Assembly: GCA_036873135.1 (NCBI GenBank)
Contig: JAPTYO010000005.1
Coordinates: 13,928,166-13,992,165 of the forward strand
Origin: Clarkia xantiana subsp. parviflora
Taxonomy: Eukaryota; Streptophyta; Magnoliopsida; Myrtales; Onagraceae
Length of the DNA stretch: 64,000 nt
Direction: 5' to 3'
Shown: positions 19,708 through 31,414 of the stretch, in pieces
How positions within the stretch are numbered: position 1 is the stretch's first letter
Layout of the letters: each line of letters starts with the position of its first letter
Notes under the pieces: generated by a model
Told to the model about the DNA's origin: nothing
Database searches by the model: none
The model's input: the letters and a program-made list of their open reading frames with translations, nothing else
Position numbers and translations under genes: made by a program

Positions 19708-22700
19708 CTAAGGATATGGGGTGGTTAGTGTGTTTGTTGCCACGTACTCCTTTAGGCCTCCTTTGTAAATCATCTCTTCCACTTCTATCTTCAACACCAT
19801 GCAATCTTTGGTTTGATGCCCCCAGGTCCCATGGTACTCACACCAACCCTGTGCATCTCTTCCTAGGAAGGCCTTGCCCTCCTCTTTGCATTTTGGTAGC
19901 TCTTTCTTGAGGTACTCCTGGAAAATTCCTTCTATCTTCATTGTAAGGGGTGTGAATTTGAAGTTTACACCTCCTTCCAGTGTGTCAGTCCCTCTTCCTT
20001 CTTCAAGGACTTCTTCACATCGCCCTATTTCTTTTTCGAATGTCATGTCCAGCCTCTCTTTGAGCTCCCTCATTGTGCTTGTCATGACCACCTCATAGAG
20101 CCCTCCATATGCTTCGATTGAGGTTGGATGCATGTTTCTAAGGAAGGCCCTTACAGCCTCTCCTCTTGTGATGTCCATGCTTGCACCATAGCTGAAGAGT
20201 CTCCCAAAGTAGCTTGATATGGACTCCTTTGGCATTTGCTTGATGTCGTCTATATATCGGAAACCCTTTACGATGGAGTCCCTTGTTCTCTTTCCTTCTG
20301 CATTCTCTGGCTGCCAAGGTATGCTCGTTACCCTTACAGTCTTGCTTCTCTGTCTCTTCTTAGCTAGTCTTTGAAAGAACTACTTACTCAGGCGGAGTGC
20401 AACTTCCTTTTTCATCTTTCCCTGCCTTTTCATCACCTTCTCTTTGTCTTGGATGGCCCCAGTCATGACCATAGCCACTGTGTCTGATTTGTGTGATCCA
20501 CGTCTCATGGAGTTGACGTAGCACTGCCTTGCAGTGCGTTGATCACCTAAGACTTCTCCAATTCCGTTTTCAGTGATATACTTCAGCTTCTGGTGCACTG
20601 TAGATGGCACAATTTCATATGGGTTTATGGTTGTTCTTCCTAAGATCCCGTTGTAGGCTCCCAGGCTTTCAACCACCATGAAGTTGACGTTCACTCTTAG
20701 TTGTGTCCATCCCTGGCCCATGGTCACTGGCAGGGTTATCATTCCTAGGGGATAACTTGTTGCCCCTGAGAAGCCAACCAGAGGGAAGTTGAGTGGTTTG
20801 ATGTCTGCCTTTGTTTTTCCTATCTCTTCCAGGACCCTTAGGCTTAGGAGGTCTGCAGAGCTGCCCCCATCTACCAGTATTCTTTTTACATCGAAATTAT
20901 TGATGTCCATCGTGATGACTAGAGCATCATCGTGCGGGAAGACAATATGACTCTTGTCCTTCTCCGAAAACTCAATCTTCATTTCCTCTCCTTCTCGTGG
21001 TCTCTTTCTCCACTTTGGCACTGAGCTCAGCTTGGATGCGTAAACCTCTCTTGCATTGGCTGTTGGGCCACTTGATGCCACTCCTCCATGTATCATTTTA
21101 TAGTCCCCCTCTTGTTAGGTGGGGGATTATAATCTACCTTGTCTTTGCCTTTATCCTTGTATGATGGTCCTAGCTGTGTGCTATTGCCACCGTGATCGAC
21201 AAACTGTTTTAGCTCACCTCTTTGGATGATATTGTTGATACTTAGCTTTAAGCTAAAGCATTCGTTCGTATCATGCCCATACGCCTCATGGTTATCACAC
21301 CATCTATCCTTGTGTGTCCCTACCATTGGGGCTCTCCATCTTCCGGGTGGCGACCATAATTTCTGATTTCTCATCTCTCTCAGGACCACTGCTGGGGTGG
21401 TGTTCAATGGTATGAACTTGATAACATTTATTTCCCTAGCCTTCAATGGTTCACCCATCTGATTTCTTTGCTGAGGCGGACGTCATTCTTGTTGCCTTAT
21501 GGGTTGAGGTGCCTGAGGTGGCTTTCCCTTATTCTGCTTTGTATTGTCCTCCTTTGCCGCTTGAATCTTGGCTTTCTTACTCACTCTGTGCCTCTCTAGG
21601 TCTATATGAGTTTTCACTCTCCCTGCCAGCTCCTCTAAGGTGCTTGCAGGTTTTTTGGCCATCTTTTCTGCCAATGTGGACCCGAAGCGGCCTAGGTTTC
21701 TTATGAAGGCTGTTATTATTTCACCCTCATTGATGTCGCCTTGTATGTCTTCTATGTTATGGTTGAACCTAGTGTAATAATCAGCCAAAGATTCATCATC
21801 TCTTGCTTCAGATCATCTAGGGAGCCTGTTCCTTTGAGTAGCTTCCTTTCTCCTAGGTATCTCTGAAGAAACCTCGCCTTTAGCTGCGCCCATGAGTGGA
21901 TGCTCTCAGTAGGTAGGCTAAAAAACCAATGTGACGCCACCCCTGACAGGGTGTTTGGAAATAAGAGTGTCTTGTAGCGGTCATCAGTTGTTCTCCCAAA
22001 TAGAGAGGCTTCATGCTGCTGAATGTGCTCTAAAGGGTCTCCCTTGCCATTGTATTTTGCTATCTGTATTGTATGCAAGGAGTCTGGCACTTTGTTCATT
22101 TCCAACTCCCTTGTGAAGGGGTGGTTTGTGTTGTCACTCAGGCAGTGCAGTCCGTTCCTCTTTGACTCACTCATCTTCCTTACTATCGTGGATTCTATCT
22201 CCTCCGGGGTAATCATCACCGGCGTTGGAGTATAGTCTCTCTGATATCCTCCATAATTGTAAACTGGGCTTGCTGGGATCCCTTGTCCGTGCTGGTACGG
22301 ACTATAGGCATATCCCTGATATCCCTGTTGGGGTACTTGGTGGAATTCCTGCCTCCTTGGAGGTCTTGCCTGTCTATCTCCTCCCAGCGGGGTGTATGCC
22401 CTGGCGTCCTGCTGTGTCTGTTGCTGCCTTGGAGGCTCAAACTACTGCCTTCCCTCTGGGGGTGGCCTTTGGTTATCTCTCATTTGTTCTTCTCGCTGCC
22501 CTGTTAGAGAGTGCGAGTGGTGTTCTTCTTCTGGGACTTTTTCTTCCTCATGAACTTCTTATTCTTCATGCTGGTGTTGCCTTCCCTGCCTGTTCCTCAT
22601 CTCTATAGGCTAGTAGCTCATCCAATGCGCTCATCAACCCCGGAGTCACTGTCTGTGCTCCTTGTGAGTATGCGAGCCTTGTGTTGGTTGTGTGGGCGCG

Positions 22701-23126
22701 ATTGTCGTTCCTTTGAGCTGGCATTCCATAAGGATACCCTTGAGGTTGTGCTGTGTATTGGGATGGCACTCCTTGTTGCCCCCCTGTGTCTGTGGCCTCC
22801 TAGCCAATGGAGTTGAGGCTGTGGAAGACTCAGCCCCAGTAGTACCCCTGAGGAGGTGCCGTGTATTAGGATGGCACTCCTTGTTGCCCCCCCTGTGTCT
22901 GTGGCCTCCTAGCCAATGGAGTTGAGGCTGTGGAAGACTCAGCCCCAGCTGGACGTGAAGGTCCTCCTTCCTGGTTGTTAGGCTGGGGTGCCTGTGGGGC
23001 TACCTGAGGCTCTGGGTGTACAGGCTGTTTCTCTGGGTTAGGCTGCCTTGCTGGAGGTATAGGCTGTCTCTCTTGCCTATTGCCCCCAGGTGGGCGATTA
23101 TGTCTAGACGCTAAGCTATTCGTCAT
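19708..23126 (-). pseudogene. gag: G1 gag-protease-gag' ORF, frameshifted
   Basis: Minus-strand homologue of the intact G2 ORF (41998-45246), starting at the same MTNS-type Met. Open pieces run 23126-22866, 22769-22566, 22440-22216, 22219-21752, 21788-21483, 21458-21093, 21096-20380 and 20235-19708. They cover the Pro/Gln-rich N terminus, the Gag core, the first CHHC knuckle (WCDNHEAYGHDTNEC), the protease motif LVDGGSSADLL, and the appended second Gag module with WCEYHGTWGHQTKDC. Breaks include a tandem duplication with a period of about 104 bp at 22753-22948, which is not a multiple of three, and several small shifts. The element is therefore older or less constrained than G2. Confidence 0.85.
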
Positions 23127-23158
23127 CGCTCTTGTGATTGCCAGGCTTTCTGTTCGAA

Positions 23159-23175
23159 GCCCACGGACGGCGCCA
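23159..23175 (-). other. G1 primer-binding site
   Basis: Minus strand TGGCGCCGTCCGTGGG starts two bases inside the 5' LTR. The TGGCGCCGT beginning is common in Tat/Athila-group Gypsy elements. G2 has the same site with two changes (41949-41964). Confidence 0.7.
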
Positions 23176-23177
23176 AG

Positions 23178-23932
23178 TGTTAGGTTCTAAGTTTTAGGTC
23201 AACTGTTCGTCGACCTAAACCTTACTCCTCACTGGTGAAACTACGGGTTCGGTGCTCCTGGGTCCTGTCGTTCTGATCCGTGTCCTTCTGCTTCCTTGCT
23301 TCTCTCCTCGTACCCTGCAAGAGGGGCAGTATCAAGCACGGAGGGGGGGAGGGTGTGGTGCTTGATGAACCCTCTCCGATGCCTAAGTCAGAATGATATT
23401 TCTAGAGAGATAAAGCTAGAGAGATGCCAGAGCTAAGCTTCACAATTAGCCAAGATGATCAAATGAATGGTGGAAGGGTGGTATTTATAGGCAATGGTGT
23501 CATTAAGGTGGCTTAATGACATCGTTAACCTTTAAACACAAATAATTAGTCCTTGATCACATAATTAAATCCTTAAAGCACGGAGAGGTTGGCGGAAATA
23601 ATCTAAGTGCGGGAGTCGGGAAATGAAGCCGGGGCCCTTGGGGGCGGGGAGAAAATCCGACCCCCAAGGGTAGGGGTTGGGTGTGGCCACCCAACCCCTT
23701 CTTAGGGGAGATGGGTTGGCCAACCCTATCTCCCCTAGGGGAGGTCGGGTTTGGCTACCCGACCTCACCTAGGTGAGTTCGTCGCGGTCCGGACGAGTAT
23801 TTTCGCCTCGTCCGGACCGTTGGCGCTTCGGCGGGGTGTTTGGGTCGAAGTTTCGGTTTATAACTTTTAACGGGGTGATCAAAATAAGACGATTCGGAAG
23901 TCAACAGGTTCAAATTGGGCGTATATCCATCA
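23178..23932 (-). repeat. G1 5' LTR (755 bp)
   Basis: Partner of 4702-5454; ends TGTTAGG and ATCCATCA. A TATAAATA box on the minus strand (about 23490-23483) gives the promoter. The target duplicate GGTCC follows at 23933-23937. Confidence 0.9.
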
Positions 23933-23937
23933 GGTCC

Positions 23938-24996
23938 AATCCGAAACGAACAACTAATCCAGGGTTCTTCCAATAAAACGGATGAATCATACGAACATTC
24001 ACATAATCAAACATCCATCGATTGCATAGTTAAAAAAAAAAGGGAAACCGACCAAAGTATTGCATTCTTATTTGTTAAAGTACTCAATTATAGTATGTAT
24101 CCCAAATAATGTGCATGTTTAAGACTGATTTTGCTTTTAAATTTGGAAACTAAAACGATTCTTAAAACCACGGTTTCCAAAGACGTGGTCACTGGCCTTT
24201 TTTTTCAGCACCACGCTCGTACGCCAGGAAGCGAGCATTGAGCATGACCTTAGGTATGAGTTCTGAATCCATGAGTATACTTCGGTGCCTCTTCATAAGG
24301 CTCCCGGGATCAATCACACGCTCGAGGTGAAGAAGTTTGCGCCCGCCAGAATCACGAGGATTCCTTCCGAGCACAACCGATCGGTGATCCCGTGGTCGAA
24401 CATGGAACGCGTAGTATGAAACACGCGTTGATCGCATACCTGAACCTTTTGGGTCAACAAGAATGGGACATGTCAATCATGCTATCACAGATTTTTATCC
24501 TGCCCAGAATGTGGAATTATGACGAACGAAGTTCATCACGGCGATATGCAGAACGAGAATCACTTCGAGTTACTTCGAATATAGATAACCATTCTGCTCA
24601 ATCAGTTTTATCCCCCTGATTCTTAGCCATCCTTGCATAGTGGAGGCCTCCCTCCATCACAAGACGACCGTACCTGTGTAACTAGGTAAGGCCCACATTC
24701 GACATAGTTTTGGCAGATGATTGCGTCCTCCTACGACTCACTTTATAGACCGTAGATTTGATGTAATCAAAACATTATGACGTCGATTGATCATAAACTC
24801 AGTTGCAATTCTTTCGTTTACAAAATGTAACTTTCTAATATCAAAACGTTATCACAGATACATGCCATTTCGAAACCCTTTGCAATTAAAGCAGCTTTAC
24901 ATGCTTTTCGAATATCTCCCTGCGTACTGGCTTAGTTAATGGATCCGTAATCATATTATCAGTGGACAAGTATTCCTTAGTAATTATATGGAGCTG
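23938..24996 (+). repeat. Duplicated Copia block, copy 1, right part
   Basis: Continues the block interrupted by G1 and matches 29246-30300. Its last 105 bp (24890-24996) is the complement of the 3' end of the Copia RNase H region. At about 24997 copy 1 switches abruptly to plus-strand RT sequence, whereas copy 2 continues with minus-strand RNase H. No target duplication marks that junction. Confidence 0.8.
24189..24476 (-). CDS. Hypothetical ORF downstream of Copia pol (95 aa)
   Basis: Minus-strand frame in the 3' region of the Copia element. The second copy (29686-29501) keeps 61 residues of the same frame with few changes, including the stretch DPGSLMKRHRS and NARFLAYER, but loses the upstream part. 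I do not recognise a family. It follows RNase H in the element orientation, where some Copia elements carry extra ORFs. It could equally be untranslated sequence that is open by chance. Confidence 0.25.
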   Translation of the reverse strand: MTCPILVDPKGSGMRSTRVSYYAFHVRPRDHRSVVLGRNPRDSGGRKLLHLERVIDPGSLMKRHRSILMDSELIPKVMLNARFLAYERGAEKKGQ

Positions 24997-25004
24997 CTGG
25001 AGAG

Positions 25005-25647
25005 TTCCATTACTCATAGCAAAAAACGTAAAGTTTGCAAACTCCAAAGATCTATATACGGTCTTAAACGATCATCTCGGCAATAGTATCGCAGATTCCA
25101 CGAGGAAATCGTCGGATACGGATTCGTGAATCTTCACGAGGATCCATGCGTATACACTAAGACCTACGGGTCTAAGTATATCATCATAATACTATACGTG
25201 GATGACATACTCATTGCTGCGAACGACGTGAGTTTTATGAATAAATCAAAGTCCTGGTTAGCATTAGCATTCGAGATGAAAGACATGGGAGAGGCTACGT
25301 ACATCTTAGGCATCAAAATTGCCCGAGATCGTGCCACCCGGAGATTATGTCTATCTCAGGAATCATATATCAACAAACTGGTGAAAAGATTCAGAATGCT
25401 GGATGCTAAACCCGTGGATACGCCGGTTGTGTTCGGGTGAGCGCTATCGAAGCGTGATGGCCCGAAAAACCAGAAGGAGCGTGAACTGATGAAGAATGCA
25501 GAGTATCTGAGCATGGTAGGGAGTCTAATGTACGCCATGCTCTGCACTCGGCCAGACATCTGTTACGCTGTGGGCCTAGTAGCAAGATTCCAATCAGATC
25601 CTAGTTATCAACATCTAAAGGCCGTAAAACGAACTATCGGATATCTG
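25005..25647 (+). pseudogene. Copia reverse transcriptase fragment
   Basis: Translates to the C-terminal half of Copia RT: RQWYRRFHEE-like residues, GFVNLHEDPCVY, the catalytic YVDDIL box (about 25195-25212), KDMGEATYILGIKI, then TRPDICYAVGLVARFQ and HLKAVKR. A stop (TGA at 25438-25440) divides the frame and the start is missing. It ends at the exact point where block copy 2 begins. It is the inverted counterpart of about 31310-30710. Confidence 0.85.
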
Positions 25648-28600
25648 AAAATTAGTCTAACATTAATTTCCTGTTTAGTAAAACAGGATCCGTGAGAGGT
25701 GGGCTTATTGTTCTGACAATCGTATATGCTCATAACAGGTGTAAACATAAGCCAAGCTTACGAGAGTATGCTTCGAATCTACAAGTTTGCATCATACGCA
25801 GCCTATAGAGAGTCTCTTAACTAGTATATTAAACACGAGATACTGCAATGAGCTTACGTAATCGCAATGGAAGGTTTCGGTACTAACGGAATGGGTGACT
25901 AAATCTGTATAATTAAAGTTTTCCTAATGGTACCCCAAAGACATTTATCGAGAAAAAACTCAAATGCTAAACATGCATATTCAGTACCACCTGTTTGCAG
26001 CTCCCTAAACCGGCCTGTTGGAATCGAGAGCGTGGAAACGCAGCTTCCCAGACATCTGTGGTCATCCATACATCGATTGGACATAGGTCGGGAAATTTAA
26101 CTACGAATTTAATGTACCCTCTGTTAGCATATGGTGACGTGGTTCCGTAATAGGAGCCCGTTAATTAAGGGAATTACCTAAGTTAATTAGGTAATTGTCA
26201 ATCTTGGCTAATTGGGCCAAATCCAATTAGTAATTGTTGTTATGAACACCATGAAGAAATCCGAAAATTTTAGCTATTTTTTTTATGTGTTCAATCTTTA
26301 AAAACTTTAAATTTTCAAATTTTACATTTTTTATAGATCATAGCCGAAAATTTGGGTTTAAATATAAGTTTGATGTTCATAATCTTCAAGAACACCATGA
26401 ATTTTATCAAGAACACTTTTGGATTCATGATCAAGTTAGGGTTTGATCTTAAAATTTGACAACTTTTCCAACTTTGCATGTTTGTGCCGAAAACCCTAGG
26501 GGTATTTTAGGAATTTTTTTTAATTTTCTTGGTCACCAAGACTTTAAAATTCGGCACTAATATAAAAAATATATATGTTGCCATTTTTAAATTTTATTAA
26601 TAGGTAACTATATATCTATAAGTTGGAAAATATGGATAGGTTTATAATATAATATTGTAAAGGATATTAACTATCAATATATATAGCTAAAAGATAAGGA
26701 TAAAGATATACTGATAGGATTTAGTTACTTAAAAAGATTAAGATATATATGTCTATATATTTTATCCCTAAATATATTTTGGACAATATTTATATATATA
26801 TATAGAGATTTGGCCGAAAATTATATATATATGTTTATATTGTTAATTGATTTACATCTTATAGATAGAATCTCGACAATATTTATATATATTAATAATA
26901 TATGTGCCGAACTATATATATATATATTAGAAATATTTGAAATTATTTTAAATAATTAATATTTCTTGGTGGCTAAGTTAAGTTTTTAGTGGACTTTAAA
27001 ACCCTTCTTAGCCTACAAGACATATTTCGGCCGAACCCTAGGGTTTATGGGCCGGTCCAATTGCTAAACCGGAACGGATAAAACCAATACGGGTTTTCTT
27101 AATCGGGTCGACCTAGTCGGGTCTGGTCGGACTGTAGTAACTAAATTGAACTTAACCTAACCGGTTTTGAGTGATAAACCGAACCACTATCTTATTTTAT
27201 TGAACAGTTTCGGACCAAACCGTAATTTTTAAAATCAGACCGAGTTAAACCAGATTTTAAAATTTGGATCGAACCACTCTAAAATTTTTGGAAATTTTAA
27301 ATTGTTCAATAAAATAGGATGTCAAATTTTAAATCCAAAATGTTTTCGAAATTTAAAATTAGCCTAAACAGTGCTCTTAGGTTTGTGTTTTAATACACAG
27401 TTTCAGTCAAAACCCTAATGCCTGGTTTCGATTATGGGGATGGATCTCGGACTTGCATGTTTTTGGGACTGGATTAAATTAGTGGGCTGATTTGCAATTG
27501 TTTACTTTCTGCATCATATATTTTGATATAATTAGAACTGTCGTCTTGTCTTAGTCAAGCTAGCTGGATATTATATTGCGAGCATTAAGCTCTGGGATTT
27601 AAATATATGGTTTGAGCAATAGGATAGACATGCTATGCTCATTGAAAGTGCCTAGAATCCATGTCTAGAAATTCACATGATTGATTGTAAGCATGAATTG
27701 CAAAACAATCCCTAATATTTTCAAAGCGTTTTATAAAACCGATAATTCCAGTCGCCAGTTATGCATGATGTGTGCAGATATTGCATGTTTTGACGCGTAT
27801 GCTAGGATGTTCACAATAGAACGCATGTGATAATTTACTTTACGTATAATTATATATGCTAGGAACATTAGACGCATGACACGTAAGCATGTTGCGTTCG
27901 ATATTTATGGCATGGTATGATGATTTGCTAGATGTAGTATAATTATAAATATGCATGCGTAAATTATCGAATAATTTTACAAAATCATAAGGGCATTGGG
28001 AAAGCCAAGATCGGGTATGCTTATTTAAAAATTCCCGTTCCGGTAATTTGCAATAGAGTAACTGTTTTCAAAAGACTGATCTATTAGATTGAAAACGACA
28101 ACAGTGTGAATTCTTTCACGACACACCCTTCATCGGTTTACTGAAGGTTGGTTTGGTTTAGTGACTGAAGGATCACTATTCGTCGTATTCCATCTTAATA
28201 GATAATCTGATATCTGGAATCATGTTAAAATGTCGTTGTCTTCCTAACTTTGCATAATAACCTATGTGTTAGTTTTAATGGTTGGGTCGGTACGTTTTTA
28301 TAAACCGTGCAATCTGGATGGTGTTGATTACGAAGCATGGAGTGAGATGGTGAGAGAACGACTTATAGCACGTGAAGCACACATGTGCATCATGCCCATA
28401 AGAGACAAGATGATGGTACCGCCAGGTAACAACCTGATTCCCAGAATTGGGAATATAGGTTGTGGAGATAGAAAGCTTGCGAGGTGATATTGGCGGCCTT
28501 GAACAATGATGTTGCAGAGGACTTCACACTCAATTATTCTACTGCTCAGCTTTGGGCTGCCCTGAAACTCCGTTTCAGAAGTGGACAGACATCCAAAGCA

Positions 28601-30300
28601 AGACAGGTAATAATGGAGTATGATAACCTACTTTCAAATGACACCGGCATGAAACTTGTGTCGAACCAGAGGATTGAAAGATCCAATTGGAGAAAGATAA
28701 TCAATATCGCTCAGGGGTATCGTATGTCTTGGTTTGTTGATGACTTTGGACTAGAATACTTAATAACAACAATTAAGTATTCTATGTACTTGTTCACGGA
28801 AGGCAACCAAAGGAGACTGACATGTTCCCCGGTGAACAATCGCAAGAGGACAAAGGAAATAGCGAAGGAAACAAGATCGACTTGGTCCTCAAACGAGAAT
28901 TGTAGTATGACAAATGCTACCGGTTCCGTACTGTAAAATGTACACCTCGTTTGCCACTTATATGAAACCGTTAAACGTTTTGTATCACTAAGTATACTGA
29001 TGTAATTCACTTGTGAATTTCTTTCATGCGTACTCGGTGAAGATGGCTGGAGCTTTCCTTTAAAGTTTTGTTTTCCTTTAACTCTAAGAGCTTTGTTCTA
29101 TATCTCATTAACGCACCAATGTCTATAAGTTCTCCTACCATCAATAAATGTTTGACATTAGTTAATTGTGATTCGGGATTATTGAATAAAGTAGTAACCA
29201 TTCAATGGTATACTTATCAAAATTAAATGGCCCAGTCAAATGGGTCCAATCAGAAACGAACAACTAATCCAGGGTTCTTCCAATAAAACAGATGAACCAT
29301 ACGAACATTCACATAATCAAACATCCATCGATTGCATAGTTAAAAAAAAAAAAGGGAAACCGACCAAAGTATTGCATTCTTATTTGTTAAAGTACTCCAT
29401 TATAGTATGTATCCCAAATAATGTGCATGTTTAAGACCGATTTTTCTTTTAAATTTGGAAACTAAAACGATTCTTAAAACCACGGTTTCCAAAGACGTGT
29501 TCACTGGCCTTTTTTTTCAGCACTACGCTCGTACGCCAGGAAACGAGCATTGAGCATGACCTTAGGTACGAGTTCTGAGTCCATGAATATACTTCGGTGC
29601 CTCTTCATAAGGCTCCCGGGATCAATCACACGCTCGAGGTGAAGAATTTTGCGCCCGCCAGAATCACGAGGATTCCTTCCGAGCACAACCGAGCGGTGAC
29701 CTCGTGGTCAAACATGGAACGCGTAGTATGAAACACGCGTTGATCGCATACCTGAACCTTTTGGGTCAACAAGAATGGGACATGTCAATCATGCTATCAC
29801 ATATTTTCACCCTGCCCAGAATGTGGATTTATGACGAACGAAGTTCATCACGGCGATATGCAGAACGAGAATCACTTCGAGTTACTTCGAATATAGATAA
29901 TCATTCTGCTCAATCAGGTTTATCCCCCTGATTCTTAGCCATCCTTGCAAAGTGGAGGCCTCCCTCCATCACAAGACGACCGTACCTGTGTGACTAGGTA
30001 AGGCCCACATTCGACATAGTTTTGGCAGATGATTGCGTCCTCCTACAACTCACTTTATAGACCGTAGATTTGATGTAATCAAAACATTATGACGTCGATT
30101 GATCATAAAATCAGTTGCAATTCTTTCGTTTACAAAATGTAACTTTCTAATATCAAAACGTTATCACAGATACATGCCATTTCTAAACCCTTTGCAATCA
30201 AAGTAGCTTTACATGCTTTTCGAATATCTCCCCGTGTACTGGCTTAGTTAATGGATCCGTAATCATATTATCAGTGGACAAGTATTCCTTAGTGATTATA
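25648..30300 (+). repeat. Duplicated Copia block, copy 2 (G1-free)
   Basis: Matches 1106-4701 joined to 23938-24996. Across the G1 target the sequence runs AAATGGGTCCAATC without interruption, with one GGTCC, so this copy preserves the pre-insertion site. It contains the same truncated LTR stub at 26122 and a frameshifted gag at 28278. Confidence 0.85.
28278..28936 (+). pseudogene. Copia gag-like ORF, copy 2, frameshifted
   Basis: Same ORF as 3732-4391. One base is lost at about 28470 (GATAAGAAAGC became GATAGAAAGC), ending the first frame at 28487, after which the Gag frame reopens. Several amino acid changes (for example G-S-G-K to R-S-G-Q) show no sign of constraint. Confidence 0.75.
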
Positions 30301-31414
30301 TTGTCTTCTACCATCGATTTAGCATAGAAATATTTCACATCAATGTGTTTGGTCCTACTATGGTACTTCGGATTCTTAACTGCCGCAATAGCTGCATGAC
30401 TGTCGGAGAACACCTTTACAGGTTTACTTCCGACGTCAACTCCAAGCAACGTAGTAAGAAGCCTTTTAAGCCAGACTGCTTCCTGTGCATTATTAGAGAG
30501 AGCAACGAATTCCGATTCCATTGTTGACAGCGCGACACAGGTTTGCTTCTTGCTCGTCCATGAAATGGCTGCATTAGCAAGGAGAAATACTCCTCCTGTG
30601 GTGAACTTACGATCATCCAGATCGCCACCATGGTCAGTGTCACTGTAACTGGTCAATTCTAACTTCCGGCCCTCAGAGCACAGAGCATAGTCGGCAGTAC
30701 CTTTCAGATAACGAATTATTCGTTTTACAGCCTTTAAATGTTGATAGCCAGGATTTGATTGGAAACGTGCTACTAGGCCCACAACGTAACAGATATCCGG
30801 ACGGGTGCATTGCATGGCGTACATCAAACTACCAACCATGCTTAAATACTTTGCACCCTTCATATGTTCGTGCTCCGCCAGGTTCTTGGGGTCGTCAAGT
30901 TTAGACAGTGCGTACCCAAATACTACCGGCGTATTCACGGGTTTGACATTCTGTAATCTGAACCTTTTCAACAACTTGTTGATATAGGCTTCCTGAGATA
31001 GACACAATTTCCGGGTAGCCCGATCTTTAGCAATTTTAATGCCTAAGATATACGTGGTCTCTCCCATGTCTTTCATCTCAGATACAGATGCTAACCAGGA
31101 CTTTGACTTGTTCATGAAACTCACGTCGTTGCAGTAATGAGTATGTCGTCCACGTATAAGGTTAAGATGACATACATAGACCCGGAGGTCTTATAATACA
31201 CGCACGGATCCTCGTGAAGATTCACGAATCCGTTTCCTACAATTTCCTCGTGGAATCTACGGTACCATTGCCGAGACGACTGTTCAAGACCGCGTATGGA
31301 CCTTTGGAGTTTACAATTTCCATGTAGATCTTTTCCTTCCGGGTTTCCATGGAGGATTGTGGTCTCAACATTTATTTGGTGCAGCTCTAGATCGAGACTT
31401 GCGACCGAGACCAT
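30198..31414 (-). pseudogene. Copia reverse transcriptase / RNase H, C-terminal part
   Basis: Minus strand. 31414-31121 reads LDLELHQINVETTILHGN, then LYVDDIL (the RT catalytic box). A frameshift follows, and 31124-30198 carries the rest of RT (TRPDICYVVGLVARFQ) and a full RNase H: YSDTDHGGD (D motif), WTSKKQTCVALSTMESEF (E motif), FSDSHAAI (D motif) and ITDPLTKP. The RNase H residues look complete, so the damage is mainly the frameshift and the loss of upstream domains. In an intact Copia this part copies the RNA and removes the template. Confidence 0.88.

Larger units (their letters stand above)
4702..23932 (-). mobile_element. Gypsy element G1 (Tat-like, pol-less), minus strand, 19.2 kb with N1 nested inside
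   Basis: Both LTRs are present (23178-23932 is the 5' LTR, 4702-5454 the 3' LTR). The flanks carry the 5-bp duplicate GGTCC at 4697-4701 and 23933-23937. The empty site is preserved in the duplicated block at about 29240. Order on the minus strand: LTR, PBS, broken gag-protease-gag' ORF (23126-19708), tandem array (19440-18901), N1 insertion (18895-9823), then a gene on the opposite strand (6828-9334) and the 3' LTR. No RT, RNase H or integrase is seen. Without N1 the element is about 10.2 kb, matching G2 (10.5 kb). Confidence 0.9.

Noticed and set aside
21446..23126. Plus-strand frames opposite the G1 gag region (up to 127 aa)
   Set aside because: Complement shadows of the gag-protease coding strand; the G2 complement has different frames.
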